A stretch of 52,357 nucleotides of DNA, taken from assembly GCA_009841015.1 (NCBI GenBank), contig VXMQ01000002.1:1-52357 (forward strand), read 5' to 3'. Position 1 is the first letter of the stretch, and every line of letters begins with the position of its first letter. Both the position numbers and the translations under genes were made by a program. A model generated the notes under the pieces. The model was not told the origin of the DNA. It was given only the letters and a program-made list of their open reading frames with translations, and did not search any database. This document shows, piece after piece, positions 16,850 to 24,848 of this stretch. The DNA is from Candidatus Palauibacter denitrificans (GTDB taxonomy: Bacteria > Gemmatimonadota > Gemmatimonadetes > Palauibacterales > Palauibacteraceae).

Positions 16850-17820
16850 ACCAGGTATCCCGCGCGCTCCATGACGGGGCCGAAGGCGGCTTCGATCCGA
16901 GCCGCGTCCGCGGGGTCCATCTCATCCTTCCAACCCTCCGCCTGTCCCCGGCGAATGAACCGCCCCTCGCCGCGGGCGCGCCCCGCATACGCCTCCGCGC
17001 CGTGGCGTCCCTCGAGGTCTCGCATGGCCTCGAACGACCCGCGCGCCACCGCCCGGGAAAGCCTCCCGGACGTTCCCGCGGGAACGTCTTCCGCAGAAAC
17101 CGATCCGACGAAATCCGTCACGCGACGGAGGGTCGCATCGCGATCCGCGACCAGATCCTCGTAGCGGACGATGCAGATCCGCTCACCGCGTTCCGTCCGC
17201 CGAAGCGCGACCGCGACCTGCCGGTCCCATCGCACGAGGTGCCGGTGCCAGGCGTCGAACGGTGCGCCGCCGGACAGGTATCCGTCCACGAACCTCGAGA
17301 GCGTCATGCCACGGTCGTCGAACATCGTCGCGAACATGTGCCAGAAGGAGACCAGGACCGCCCGCGGGTCGCGCACGAGATAAAGGGTTCCCGGATAGCG
17401 GTGCGAATGGCGGGGATACTCGTTCCGGAACACCCTCGGGTCCGGTAGGTGGTCCCAGGCGGAGATCGCGTGGTCGCGACCGTGCACGAACGGCACGTAG
17501 TCGCCGACGTTGTAGAGGTTCACGTGGCCCTGTCGATCATCCGACAGAAACACGGCCAGCATGTAGGCGAGCCAGGTGTTCCCCGACTTGGGATGGCCGA
17601 CCAGGAAGACATCCGTCAGTCGCAGGGCCCGAAGGAATCGAGGCTCCCGCACCCGGTTCCGTAGCCCGTCGCGCAGCCGGTAGTAGCCCGCGCGGCGCTT
17701 GGCGCGTCCGAACCATCGCTTGACCGCCGGGACGGGTCGGCGCCGGACCCGGGGCGGGTCGAGCCTGGGCGGTCCGAGCGTCGGCGGCCCGAGCGTCGGC
17801 GGCCCGCTTACCGGGACCAC
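16846..17820 (-). CDS. Sulfotransferase with Pro-rich N-terminal leader
   Basis: 324 aa if GTG 17820 is the start; no ATG lies between it and the catalytic core. The PAPS-binding 5' loop is VFLVGHPKSGNTWLAYML (about residues 71-88) and the 3'-phosphate motif is LVRDPRAVLVSFWHM. Later come IVRYEDLVADRDATLRRV and a C-terminal GEGRFIRRGQAEGWKDEM, typical of cytosolic-type sulfotransferases. It transfers sulfate from PAPS to a hydroxyl or amine, here probably on a glycan. The first 25 residues are an odd repeat (GPPTL units) encoded by a 15-bp tandem repeat. The start overlaps the upstream fusion gene by 13 bases and is uncertain. Confidence 0.85.
   Translation of the reverse strand: MVPVSGPPTLGPPTLGPPRLDPPRVRRRPVPAVKRWFGRAKRRAGYYRLRDGLRNRVREPRFLRALRLTDVFLVGHPKSGNTWLAYMLAVFLSDDRQGHVNLYNVGDYVPFVHGRDHAISAWDHLPDPRVFRNEYPRHSHRYPGTLYLVRDPRAVLVSFWHMFATMFDDRGMTLSRFVDGYLSGGAPFDAWHRHLVRWDRQVAVALRRTERGERICIVRYEDLVADRDATLRRVTDFVGSVSAEDVPAGTSGRLSRAVARGSFEAMRDLEGRHGAEAYAGRARGEGRFIRRGQAEGWKDEMDPADAARIEAAFGPVMERAGYLV
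17768..17806 (-). repeat. 15-bp tandem repeat at the sulfotransferase gene junction
   Basis: On the plus strand the unit GGCGGYCCGAGCGTC occurs at 17768-17782 and 17783-17797, with a partial third copy to 17806. In the sulfotransferase frame it encodes GPPTL-GPPTL-GPP, a flexible Pro-rich linker, and it ends just before the stop of the upstream gene. Confidence 0.8.
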
Positions 17821-19463
17821 GGAACCTGTCGTCCAATGAGCTCCGAGACTTCGTCCGCGTCGAACGCGTACTCCCGTTCGAGGTGGTCGCGCACCCAGTC
17901 CGGCATGGGGACCGGAGCCGCAGCGTTCACCGGCTTCCGCAACGACTCGGCGTCCGCCACCACGACCTCCGCCTCGAGGAACCCGAGAAGATCGCGCATC
18001 AGGTCTTCGGGCCGCTCCCGGATCTCGTCCAGGAAGCCGAAGAAGAAATGCTCGCGCGGGAAGTGCTCGAACCACGCCCGAAGGCAGATCGCGTAGTCGC
18101 TGCGCCGCCGGACCGGATCGCTGTCGAAGAACGAGATGAGTTCGTCGCGGCTCACGGACTCCAACGGTTTGCCCCGCCACCCGGGAAACCCGTTCCGCGC
18201 CTGCGACCAGGCGCGCTCGACCGGGTCGCGCATCATGAAGATGAGTCTGGCGTCGGGCATCCACTCCGCGACGCGGCGGATGACCGCCGGTTCGAGAATC
18301 GCGTAGGCGGGCGTGATTTCACCCCGGATCCGGCCGCGCCCCCCGGCGCCCTGCCGGCCGCCGCCCCGAGCCCGGACGAAGCGGGCGAGATAACGGAGCC
18401 GGTCGACTCGATCCCGCGCGGATCCGCTCGGAGCCGGTGCTCCCAGCTTGCGGTCGAAGAAGTGGATCTCCTTGCGCCCCATCCGAATCTGCGGGTGGTC
18501 CGAGAGCTGCGCCGCCACCCAACTCGTGCCCGCGCGCGTGGCGCCGATGCCCAGAAACCGGGGCAGCCAGCGCGGCAGAACGCGCGGGGACCTGCCCGGC
18601 CACACCGCGCTCGATTCGCTGCGCCCCGCCGAGGCGACCTGGTCGTGGAGGAACGTCGCGGGCAGGCGACGAGCCGCGCCCATGTCGGCGTCGTCCGCTC
18701 CCCCGCCGCGCAGGCGCTGAAACGAGGCCCATTCCCGTCGCTTGCGGGGCGAGGGAAACTCCGTCGTCGACCAGTGATCGAACTCCTCCTCGTCCAGGAA
18801 CTTCAACTCGCGGAAACACACGGGCGCAAAGTGGCGCGTGCGCAGCCAGCGGGGTCGGATGAGCTGCTCCCAGTGCTCCCGCTTGTGGAACCTGGCGGCG
18901 TAGCCGCAGGGGGCGATCCGCACCTCCCGGTTCACCTCGCCTCGCGGAGAGAGAAAGGACCCGTCCGGCGTCCGATACACCGTCTGTCCGGCGAGAGACC
19001 ACGCGGCCGGCCATCCGCGATCGAGTCCGTCGATCAGCCTCGCGAAGGCAGCCTGCTGCTCGCCCGCAAGCACCATGTCCGCGTCCCACTTGCAGGCATA
19101 GCGGCGGGTGCAGCGCGACAGCGCCCAGTTCGTGAAGTAGACGAGAGAGTGCAACGAGTCGGCCGGGGTCTCGTCGTGCTCCGGTCCGAACCGCGCCACC
19201 CGGAAGGGATACGAGTGCAGCCGAATCCTGCTTCCATCCGCGGCGGACTTACGCAGGCGCCGCACGATCTCGCCCGTGTCGTCCCGGCTCCCGTTGTCGA
19301 TCACATGGATCTCGTCGAAGGCGGGGAGGATGGAGCGCAGACAGTACTCGATCTTCGACGCCTCATCCTTCGCCCGCACGAAGGCGCTCGTCCCCGGCGC
19401 GCGATTCCGGCGCGGGAGGGAGAACGCGTACGCCTCGTTCCCTTCCCGGTTTCGAAACTCCAT
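17808..19463 (-). CDS. Fusion of a GT2-like glycosyltransferase domain and a sulfotransferase domain
   Basis: 551 aa. Residues 23-235 look like a GT-A domain of the kind seen in LPS-core GT2 proteins: GTSAFVRAKDEASKIEYCLR, EIHVIDNGSRDDTGEIV and CKWDADMVL (DxD at 127-129). Residues about 300-551 are a sulfotransferase: PRFLGIGATRAGTSWVAAQL (303-321, PAPS 5' loop), the KEIHFFDRKL motif, ARLIFMMRDPVERAWSQARN (3' loop) and a normal C-terminus (SELIGRQVPWSR). One chain could therefore both add a sugar and sulfate it. It is the first gene of the minus-strand set fusion, sulfotransferase, GT2. No membrane segment is visible. Confidence 0.88.
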   Translation of the reverse strand: MEFRNREGNEAYAFSLPRRNRAPGTSAFVRAKDEASKIEYCLRSILPAFDEIHVIDNGSRDDTGEIVRRLRKSAADGSRIRLHSYPFRVARFGPEHDETPADSLHSLVYFTNWALSRCTRRYACKWDADMVLAGEQQAAFARLIDGLDRGWPAAWSLAGQTVYRTPDGSFLSPRGEVNREVRIAPCGYAARFHKREHWEQLIRPRWLRTRHFAPVCFRELKFLDEEEFDHWSTTEFPSPRKRREWASFQRLRGGGADDADMGAARRLPATFLHDQVASAGRSESSAVWPGRSPRVLPRWLPRFLGIGATRAGTSWVAAQLSDHPQIRMGRKEIHFFDRKLGAPAPSGSARDRVDRLRYLARFVRARGGGRQGAGGRGRIRGEITPAYAILEPAVIRRVAEWMPDARLIFMMRDPVERAWSQARNGFPGWRGKPLESVSRDELISFFDSDPVRRRSDYAICLRAWFEHFPREHFFFGFLDEIRERPEDLMRDLLGFLEAEVVVADAESLRKPVNAAAPVPMPDWVRDHLEREYAFDADEVSELIGRQVPWSR

Positions 19464-19548
19464 CCGGCTGAGATATGCTCACTCCGAGCAGAAAGCGAGT
19501 CGAATGCGACGGAAGAGACAACCAATGCCGAGTTCCGGAGATACCCCC

Positions 19549-20463
19549 ATGCGACGAGTCCTCATGCGACCGGCGGCGGTCCTCACGATTTGGCTGGCAG
19601 CGCTGGCGGTGTCGGTTCAAGGCGCCGCCTCGCAGGCGAATCCGGGCATCCTCGTGAGCGGCGACTGGCTCGTCGAACACCGGGACGACCCGGATGTCGT
19701 CGTGCTGCACGTCGGGATGGGCCGCATGGCGCCCCTCGAGGAATACGTGCAGGGGGCGCGCTTTCTCGAGTACCACGACATCGCCGTCGAGCGGAACGAT
19801 CTCATCACCGAACTCGCGCCGGTCGAGGATCTCGTCGAGGCCTTCCGCGCCGCGGGCGTCTCCAATGACAGCCACGTGGTCGTGGTGGGGGACCCCGGCC
19901 TCCACGCGGCCCGCGTCTTCATGACGCTCGACTACCTCGGCCACGGCGATCGCACCTCGGTGCTGGATGGAGGGTTGGCGGCGTGGAAGGCGGCGGGAGG
20001 CGGAGTCGCCGCCGAGCCGGCGGCGCCCACCCGCGGCGACTTCGAGGCGGATGTCCGGGAAGACATGATCGTGACGGCGGAATGGATCCGCGACCGTCTC
20101 GACGATCCCGATGTCACGCTCATCGACGCCCGGCCCGAGAACGAGTACACGGGGGAACGGCCGGGGCGAGACTTCCTGCGCGGCGGACACATCCCCGGCG
20201 CCTACAACCTCTACTGGCAGGACCTCACGGGTGAGGACATTCCCACGCTGATCGACCTCGCCGAAGTCGAGGCGCGCTTCGAGGAAGCCGGAGCGAAGGA
20301 GGATGGCGTCGTCGTCAGCTACTGCCTCATCGGCATGCGCGCGAGCTACACCTACATGATTTCACGGTATCTCGGCTACGACACGAAGTTCTACGACGCC
20401 TCGTGGAACGATTGGGGGCGGCGGGAGGATCTGCCGCTCGTCACCGGCCGTGCACGCCGGTAG
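19549..20463 (+). CDS. Exported tandem-rhodanese sulfurtransferase
   Basis: 304 aa from ATG 19549 (GGAG at 19537-19540). Signal peptide to about AASQA. There are two rhodanese domains. The N-terminal one (ILVSGDWLVEH..., VVVVGDPGLHAARV) has Asp where the active-site Cys would be, so it is probably structural. The C-terminal one (VTLIDARPENEYTGE, GGHIPGAYNLYW, VVSYCLIGMRAS) has the catalytic Cys, C259, in a CLIGMRA loop of thiosulfate sulfurtransferase type. It probably moves sulfane sulfur in the periplasm. It is divergent from the fusion gene, and the 85-base gap holds a possible -10 TATGCT at 19474-19479. Confidence 0.88.
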   Translation: MRRVLMRPAAVLTIWLAALAVSVQGAASQANPGILVSGDWLVEHRDDPDVVVLHVGMGRMAPLEEYVQGARFLEYHDIAVERNDLITELAPVEDLVEAFRAAGVSNDSHVVVVGDPGLHAARVFMTLDYLGHGDRTSVLDGGLAAWKAAGGGVAAEPAAPTRGDFEADVREDMIVTAEWIRDRLDDPDVTLIDARPENEYTGERPGRDFLRGGHIPGAYNLYWQDLTGEDIPTLIDLAEVEARFEEAGAKEDGVVVSYCLIGMRASYTYMISRYLGYDTKFYDASWNDWGRREDLPLVTGRARR

Positions 20464-20537
20464 CTTGCGAAGTCCGGTGTTGCACCCGGGTTCGCGCGCG
20501 GCGGGCCCGTTGGCTTGAAGCTGTTGGAGGTTGAGAG

Positions 20538-22079
20538 ATGAAGACCCTCTCCGGAGTACTTGGCGCGCTCGTCGTCGCCGCGGTAGCGGTGCTCGTTCTG
20601 GTCGGCACGGACCGCAGTGAGGCGGCCGCCACCGAAGCCCCGCCCTCGGCCGCCGCGGTCGGATCTTCGTCGGCCGCGGTGTCTCTCGTCTCGCCGGCCC
20701 CGCACTCGATCGAAGCCGGTCCCGAGTCGCCGGTCGAACTGGTGCTCGCGCAGCCGCTCGATCCGGGTGGGTTCGACCCGTCGGCGCTGTCCGTGTTCGG
20801 CCGCTGGAGCGGTGTGATGACGGGCTCCGTGCAGCTCTCGGACGATGGCCGGCGCATCCGCTTCGAGCCCGGCGAATCCTTCCACGCCGGCGAATCGGTC
20901 ACGGCTTCGCTGCGCGCCGGGGAGAAGCTCGCGGCCGGCGGCGCCATGGAAACGGGTTTCGCGTGGAACTTCTGGATCCGGCCGCAGGCGGGCTCGCTCG
21001 ACATGATCGACCGAGGCTCGCGGATCGTGCTCGACGACGGCGAAAAGCACGTCCAGCCATACGGGGCCTACGCCGGCGACTTCAACGGCGACGGCTATCC
21101 CGACATCGCGATCCCCAACGAGGTTTCCGCAGACGTCCGGGTGATGTTCAACGATGGCAAGGGGGACTACAACGAGTTCCGCGTCCTCGACATCCCGGGC
21201 GGGAGCTGGCCGAGCCCGAACGAAGGGGCGGACTTCAACGGTGACGGCCTCACGGACTTCGTGGTCGGGAACGCGGGGAACGACCTCGTGTCCGTCTTCC
21301 TCGCCGATGGGGACGGCTGGTTCGAACTTGGGAGCAACATCGAGTCCGGACAGAACGTCCGCGGCGTGTGCATCGGCGACTTCGACCAGGACGGATGGCC
21401 GGATGTGGCCGCGGTGAACATGTCCGTCGGACCCGAGGAATCGCGCGGCAACGTGGCCATGCTGCTCAACAACGCGGACGGGACGGGCGATCTGCGCCGC
21501 GCCTCCGAGATCGCTTCGCCGGGCCAGGGCGAGAAGACGTGCGCGACGGCGGACGTGAACAATGACGGCCTGCCCGACCTGCTCGTCGGAGCCTACTTCA
21601 CCGACGAGGTCCTCACCTACCTGGGGGACGGGCGCGGCAACCTCGAGCTGGGCACGCGCGTGCGCGCCGGCGGCAAGCCGTGGATGATCGTGGCGGGCGA
21701 CGTGAACGGCGACGGGAACGTCGACGTGATGTCCGCGAACCGTGAAGGAAACAACGTGGGCGTCCTCATCGGCGATGGCGCGGGCGGCTTCGCGGATCCC
21801 GTCGAGTACGAGACGGGCGAGTCGCCGCTGGCCGTCGACGTGGGCGACATCGACGGCGACGGCGACCTCGACGTGGTGACGAGCGATTTCGAGGGCAACA
21901 GCTTCACCGTGCACGAGAACGCGGGCGACGGAACGCTCGTGAACCCCCGTTCGTACGCGGCGAGCACGAACGGCTCGTGCGTCGTCATTCACGACCGCGA
22001 CCTGGATGGGGATCTCGATCTCACCGGCGTGGATGAGACCGACGACAAGATCTTTCTCCTGGAGAACCCCGGGGGATGA
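20538..22079 (+). CDS. Exported FG-GAP/VCBS repeat protein with N-terminal Ig-like domain
   Basis: 513 aa, ATG 20538 with TTGGAGG upstream. A signal-anchor-like N-terminus (VLGALVVAAVAVLVLVG) is followed by a low-complexity Ala/Ser region, an Ig-like domain (SPAPHSIEAGPESPVELVLA..., RIRFEPGESFHAGESVTASL) and then FG-GAP/VCBS blades: DFNGDGYPDIAIP, DFNGDGLTDFVVG, DFDQDGWPDVAAV, DVNNDGLPDLLVG, DVNGDGNVDVMSA and DIDGDGDLDVVTS. Each DxDxDG-type loop probably binds Ca. A seven-blade-like surface propeller is predicted. Cell-surface adhesion or ligand binding is the usual role, but the ligand is unknown. Confidence 0.88.
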   Translation: MKTLSGVLGALVVAAVAVLVLVGTDRSEAAATEAPPSAAAVGSSSAAVSLVSPAPHSIEAGPESPVELVLAQPLDPGGFDPSALSVFGRWSGVMTGSVQLSDDGRRIRFEPGESFHAGESVTASLRAGEKLAAGGAMETGFAWNFWIRPQAGSLDMIDRGSRIVLDDGEKHVQPYGAYAGDFNGDGYPDIAIPNEVSADVRVMFNDGKGDYNEFRVLDIPGGSWPSPNEGADFNGDGLTDFVVGNAGNDLVSVFLADGDGWFELGSNIESGQNVRGVCIGDFDQDGWPDVAAVNMSVGPEESRGNVAMLLNNADGTGDLRRASEIASPGQGEKTCATADVNNDGLPDLLVGAYFTDEVLTYLGDGRGNLELGTRVRAGGKPWMIVAGDVNGDGNVDVMSANREGNNVGVLIGDGAGGFADPVEYETGESPLAVDVGDIDGDGDLDVVTSDFEGNSFTVHENAGDGTLVNPRSYAASTNGSCVVIHDRDLDGDLDLTGVDETDDKIFLLENPGG

Positions 22080-22103
22080 CCCGGTAGACGGGAAGATGGG
22101 AAG

Positions 22104-22511
22104 ATGGGGAAGGTAGACCGGAAGGCGAAGCAGGAGTGGCGGGAGAAGCTCCCGGAGCAGGCCTACAAGGTGCTGTTCGAGGAAGCGACCGAACGCGCGG
22201 GTACGAGTCCGCTGAACGATGAGCAGCGTCCGGGCACGTTCGCGTGCGCGGCGTGCGGCGAGGCGCTGTTCACCACCGACATGAAGTACGACAGCGGCAC
22301 GGGGTGGCCGAGCTTCTTCGAGACGCTGCCCGACGCGTTCGAGACTAAGCGCGACTTCAAACTCATCCTGCCGCGGACCGAGTACCACTGCGCCCGCTGC
22401 GGCGGACACCACGGCCACGTCTTCAACGACGGCCCCGAGCCCACGGGCAAGCGCTTCTGCAACAACGGCGTCGCGCTCCGGTTCATCCCGGACGAGGCTG
22501 ACGAGGACTGA
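22104..22511 (+). CDS. msrB: Peptide-methionine (R)-S-oxide reductase
   Basis: 135 aa, full length for MsrB. Zinc-site pairs are CAACGEALF (C48, C51) and YHCARCGGHHGHVF (C96, C99). The family signature SGTGWPSFFET is present, and the catalytic Cys is C119 in GKRFCNNGVALRF. The usual context of the catalytic Cys is RxCINSA; here it is CNNG, a mild variation. It reduces methionine-R-sulfoxide in proteins using thioredoxin. There is no signal peptide, so it is cytoplasmic. It sits 24 bases after the FG-GAP gene and just before the multicopper oxidase, which may reflect a shared oxidative context. Confidence 0.95.
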   Translation: MGKVDRKAKQEWREKLPEQAYKVLFEEATERAGTSPLNDEQRPGTFACAACGEALFTTDMKYDSGTGWPSFFETLPDAFETKRDFKLILPRTEYHCARCGGHHGHVFNDGPEPTGKRFCNNGVALRFIPDEADED

Positions 22512-22527
22512 ACCGGGCAGCCCGGCG

Positions 22528-24834
22528 GTGCGCGGGGACGTGCGAGGCGAGGTGCGCGCGCTGATCCGGGGGGCGGGGTTCGTGGCCGGATTTCTCGCCG
22601 TGATGGCGGCCCCCAGCGTAGCGGCCGGCCAGCTTCCGGGCTCCAGCGGCGCGTGCGAGGCGCGGACCGCGGAGACGCGCGCCGCCGGAGCGGCGGGCGC
22701 GCTCACGGACACGCCGACGGGCCGGGTGGCGGCCGACCTCCATTGCATCAGCCTCTTCTCGACGGCGCGGGGCGGCGTCGCGCAGGGGTTCGTCGAACTC
22801 GGGCGGGTGCCGTCGCCCTTCGGCGTGACGGTGACGCCGTCCGGCCACCATGTCCGCGCGTTGACCGCGCACATCGAGGGCCTCCCGCCGCCCTCCAGCC
22901 TGGGGCCGTACACGGTCTACATGGCGTGGGCGACGCCGCTCGAACTGGCTCCCGTGGTGCCGCTGGGCCCGGTCGGGAACGGCGAGCACGCGCTGGGGCG
23001 CGTCGCGTTCAACAAGTTCCTCGTGATGGTCAGCGCGGAGGCGTCGGCCGGTGTGGAGGAGCGCGAGGGGCCGCTCGTGCTGCGCGGGCGCTCGCCGTCC
23101 GCGCTCATGGAGGCGCACGACCTCCTGGCCCTCGCGCCGTCGGCGACGCGGCGGGCGGGCGGCCGGGCCCCGACGCGCTGGGACGCGCCGCCGGCGTACC
23201 CCGGCATCGCCATGCTGCCTGGCGTGATGGACCTCGAACCGCGCGCCCGCCCCGCGAGCCTCCGGAGCGCGGCCGACCTGCCCCCGTGGGAGACGCTCCC
23301 CGAGGCAGCCGCGCGCCAGGTCGTCGACCTTCCCGACGGCGGCACGCTCGACCTCGAGGCGACCATCGTCCGCCGCGAAATCGAAGGCCGCCGCCTCGCG
23401 ATGCTCGCCTTCAACGGCCAGCACCCCGGTCCCCTCATCCGCGTCCCCGAGCAGTCCACCATCTTCGTGAACTTCACGAACCGCACGCCGTACCCGACCG
23501 CGGTGCACTGGCACGGCATCCGGCTCGAAAACGCGTTCGACGGCGTCCCCGGCCTCACCCAGGATCCCGTCGCCCCCGGGGAGTCCTTCCAGTACCGGAT
23601 CTTCTTCCGGGACGCGGGCATCTACTGGTACCACCCGCACCACCGCGAGGACATCCAGCAGGAACTCGGCCTGTACGGAAACCTCCTCGTCGACCCCGCC
23701 GACCCGGACTACTACGGGCCCGCGAACCGCGAGGAAGTGCTCATGCTCGACGACATCCTCCTCGACGAGGACGGACTCGTGGACTTCGGGGAGGAATCGG
23801 CGAACTACGTGCTCATGGGCCGGTTCGGGAACCGTCCTTTGGTGAACGGGGAGCCGAGCTACGAACTGGAAGTCGACCGGGGCGAGGTCGTCCGCTTCCA
23901 CCTCACGAACGCCTCGAACACGCGCACCTTCAACCTCTCCTTCGTCGACATCGAACGCGGCGGAGTCCCCGATCCCGACCAGCGCGTCGCGAACCCCGAT
24001 GTCGATGATCCCCATCGTCTTCCGATGAAGGTCATCGCCTCCGACGTGGGCCGCTTCGAGCGCGAGGAACGGGTCCGAAGCGTGGTCCTGGCTCCCGCGG
24101 AGCGCTACGTGGTCGACGTGCGCTTCGACCGGCCGGGCACGCACGCCCTCGTCAACCACGTACAGGGGATCAACCACCGGCTGGGCGTCTTCCGGGCCGA
24201 ACTCCGGACCCTGGGGACCGTCACCGTGGCGCCACGGGCCGCGGCCTCCGACCACGGGCCCTCCTTCGAGACCCTGCGCGAGCATGCGGACGTCATCGCG
24301 GATATCGACCGCTATCGGCCGCGCTTCGACGACGAGCCCGACCACGAACTCGTGATGACGCTCGAGACGGAGGATCTCCCGCTCCCCATCGAACGCTCGA
24401 TGGCCTACGACTGGGTCTACTTCAACCCGGTGGAATGGACCGGAACGATGCCGCGCATGAACTGGGCCACGACCGGCCGCGAGGTCCGCTGGGTTCTGAG
24501 GGAGACGGCCACCGGGCGGGAGAACGAGGAGATCGAGTGGAACTTCGCCGTCGGGGATGTGGTGAAGATCCGCGTCGTCAACGACCGCGGCGCCTTCCAC
24601 GCCATGCAGCACCCGCTCCACATCCACGGCCAGCGCTTCCTCGTCCTGTCGCAGAACGGCGTGCCGAACTCGAACCTGGCGTGGAAGGACACGGTCCTGT
24701 TGCCCGCCGCATCCACGACGGACATCCTGCTGGAACTGTCGAACCCCGGCCGCTGGATGATCCACTGCCACATCGCGGAGCATCTCGAAGCCGGCATGAA
24801 GATGACGATGAACGTCGCCGACGCCCCGCCGTGA
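22528..24834 (+). CDS. Exported multicopper oxidase (laccase-like, three-domain)
   Basis: 768 aa from GTG 22528, followed by an export signal (GAGFVAGFLAVMAAPSVAAG). All four copper motifs are present: AVHWHGIRLEN (HWHG, about residue 327), WYHPHHRED (about 369), HPLHIHGQRFL (about 695), and WMIHCHIAEHLEAGM (about 746, with the type-1 Cys of HCH and a downstream Met). The N-terminal 230 residues before the first cupredoxin domain (RALTAHIEGLPPPSSLGPY...) are an unusual extension. Predicted to oxidise phenols or metal ions with O2 in the periplasm. It is the first gene of a plus-strand set with the amidohydrolase, 14 bases away. Confidence 0.92.
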   Translation: MRGDVRGEVRALIRGAGFVAGFLAVMAAPSVAAGQLPGSSGACEARTAETRAAGAAGALTDTPTGRVAADLHCISLFSTARGGVAQGFVELGRVPSPFGVTVTPSGHHVRALTAHIEGLPPPSSLGPYTVYMAWATPLELAPVVPLGPVGNGEHALGRVAFNKFLVMVSAEASAGVEEREGPLVLRGRSPSALMEAHDLLALAPSATRRAGGRAPTRWDAPPAYPGIAMLPGVMDLEPRARPASLRSAADLPPWETLPEAAARQVVDLPDGGTLDLEATIVRREIEGRRLAMLAFNGQHPGPLIRVPEQSTIFVNFTNRTPYPTAVHWHGIRLENAFDGVPGLTQDPVAPGESFQYRIFFRDAGIYWYHPHHREDIQQELGLYGNLLVDPADPDYYGPANREEVLMLDDILLDEDGLVDFGEESANYVLMGRFGNRPLVNGEPSYELEVDRGEVVRFHLTNASNTRTFNLSFVDIERGGVPDPDQRVANPDVDDPHRLPMKVIASDVGRFEREERVRSVVLAPAERYVVDVRFDRPGTHALVNHVQGINHRLGVFRAELRTLGTVTVAPRAAASDHGPSFETLREHADVIADIDRYRPRFDDEPDHELVMTLETEDLPLPIERSMAYDWVYFNPVEWTGTMPRMNWATTGREVRWVLRETATGRENEEIEWNFAVGDVVKIRVVNDRGAFHAMQHPLHIHGQRFLVLSQNGVPNSNLAWKDTVLLPAASTTDILLELSNPGRWMIHCHIAEHLEAGMKMTMNVADAPP

Positions 24835-24848
24835 GAAAGGAACTCCTC

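Noticed and set aside
17821..18264. Long N-terminal extension of the sulfotransferase frame
   Set aside because: It reads through the fusion gene in another frame, with Arg-rich translation typical of GC-rich shadow frames.
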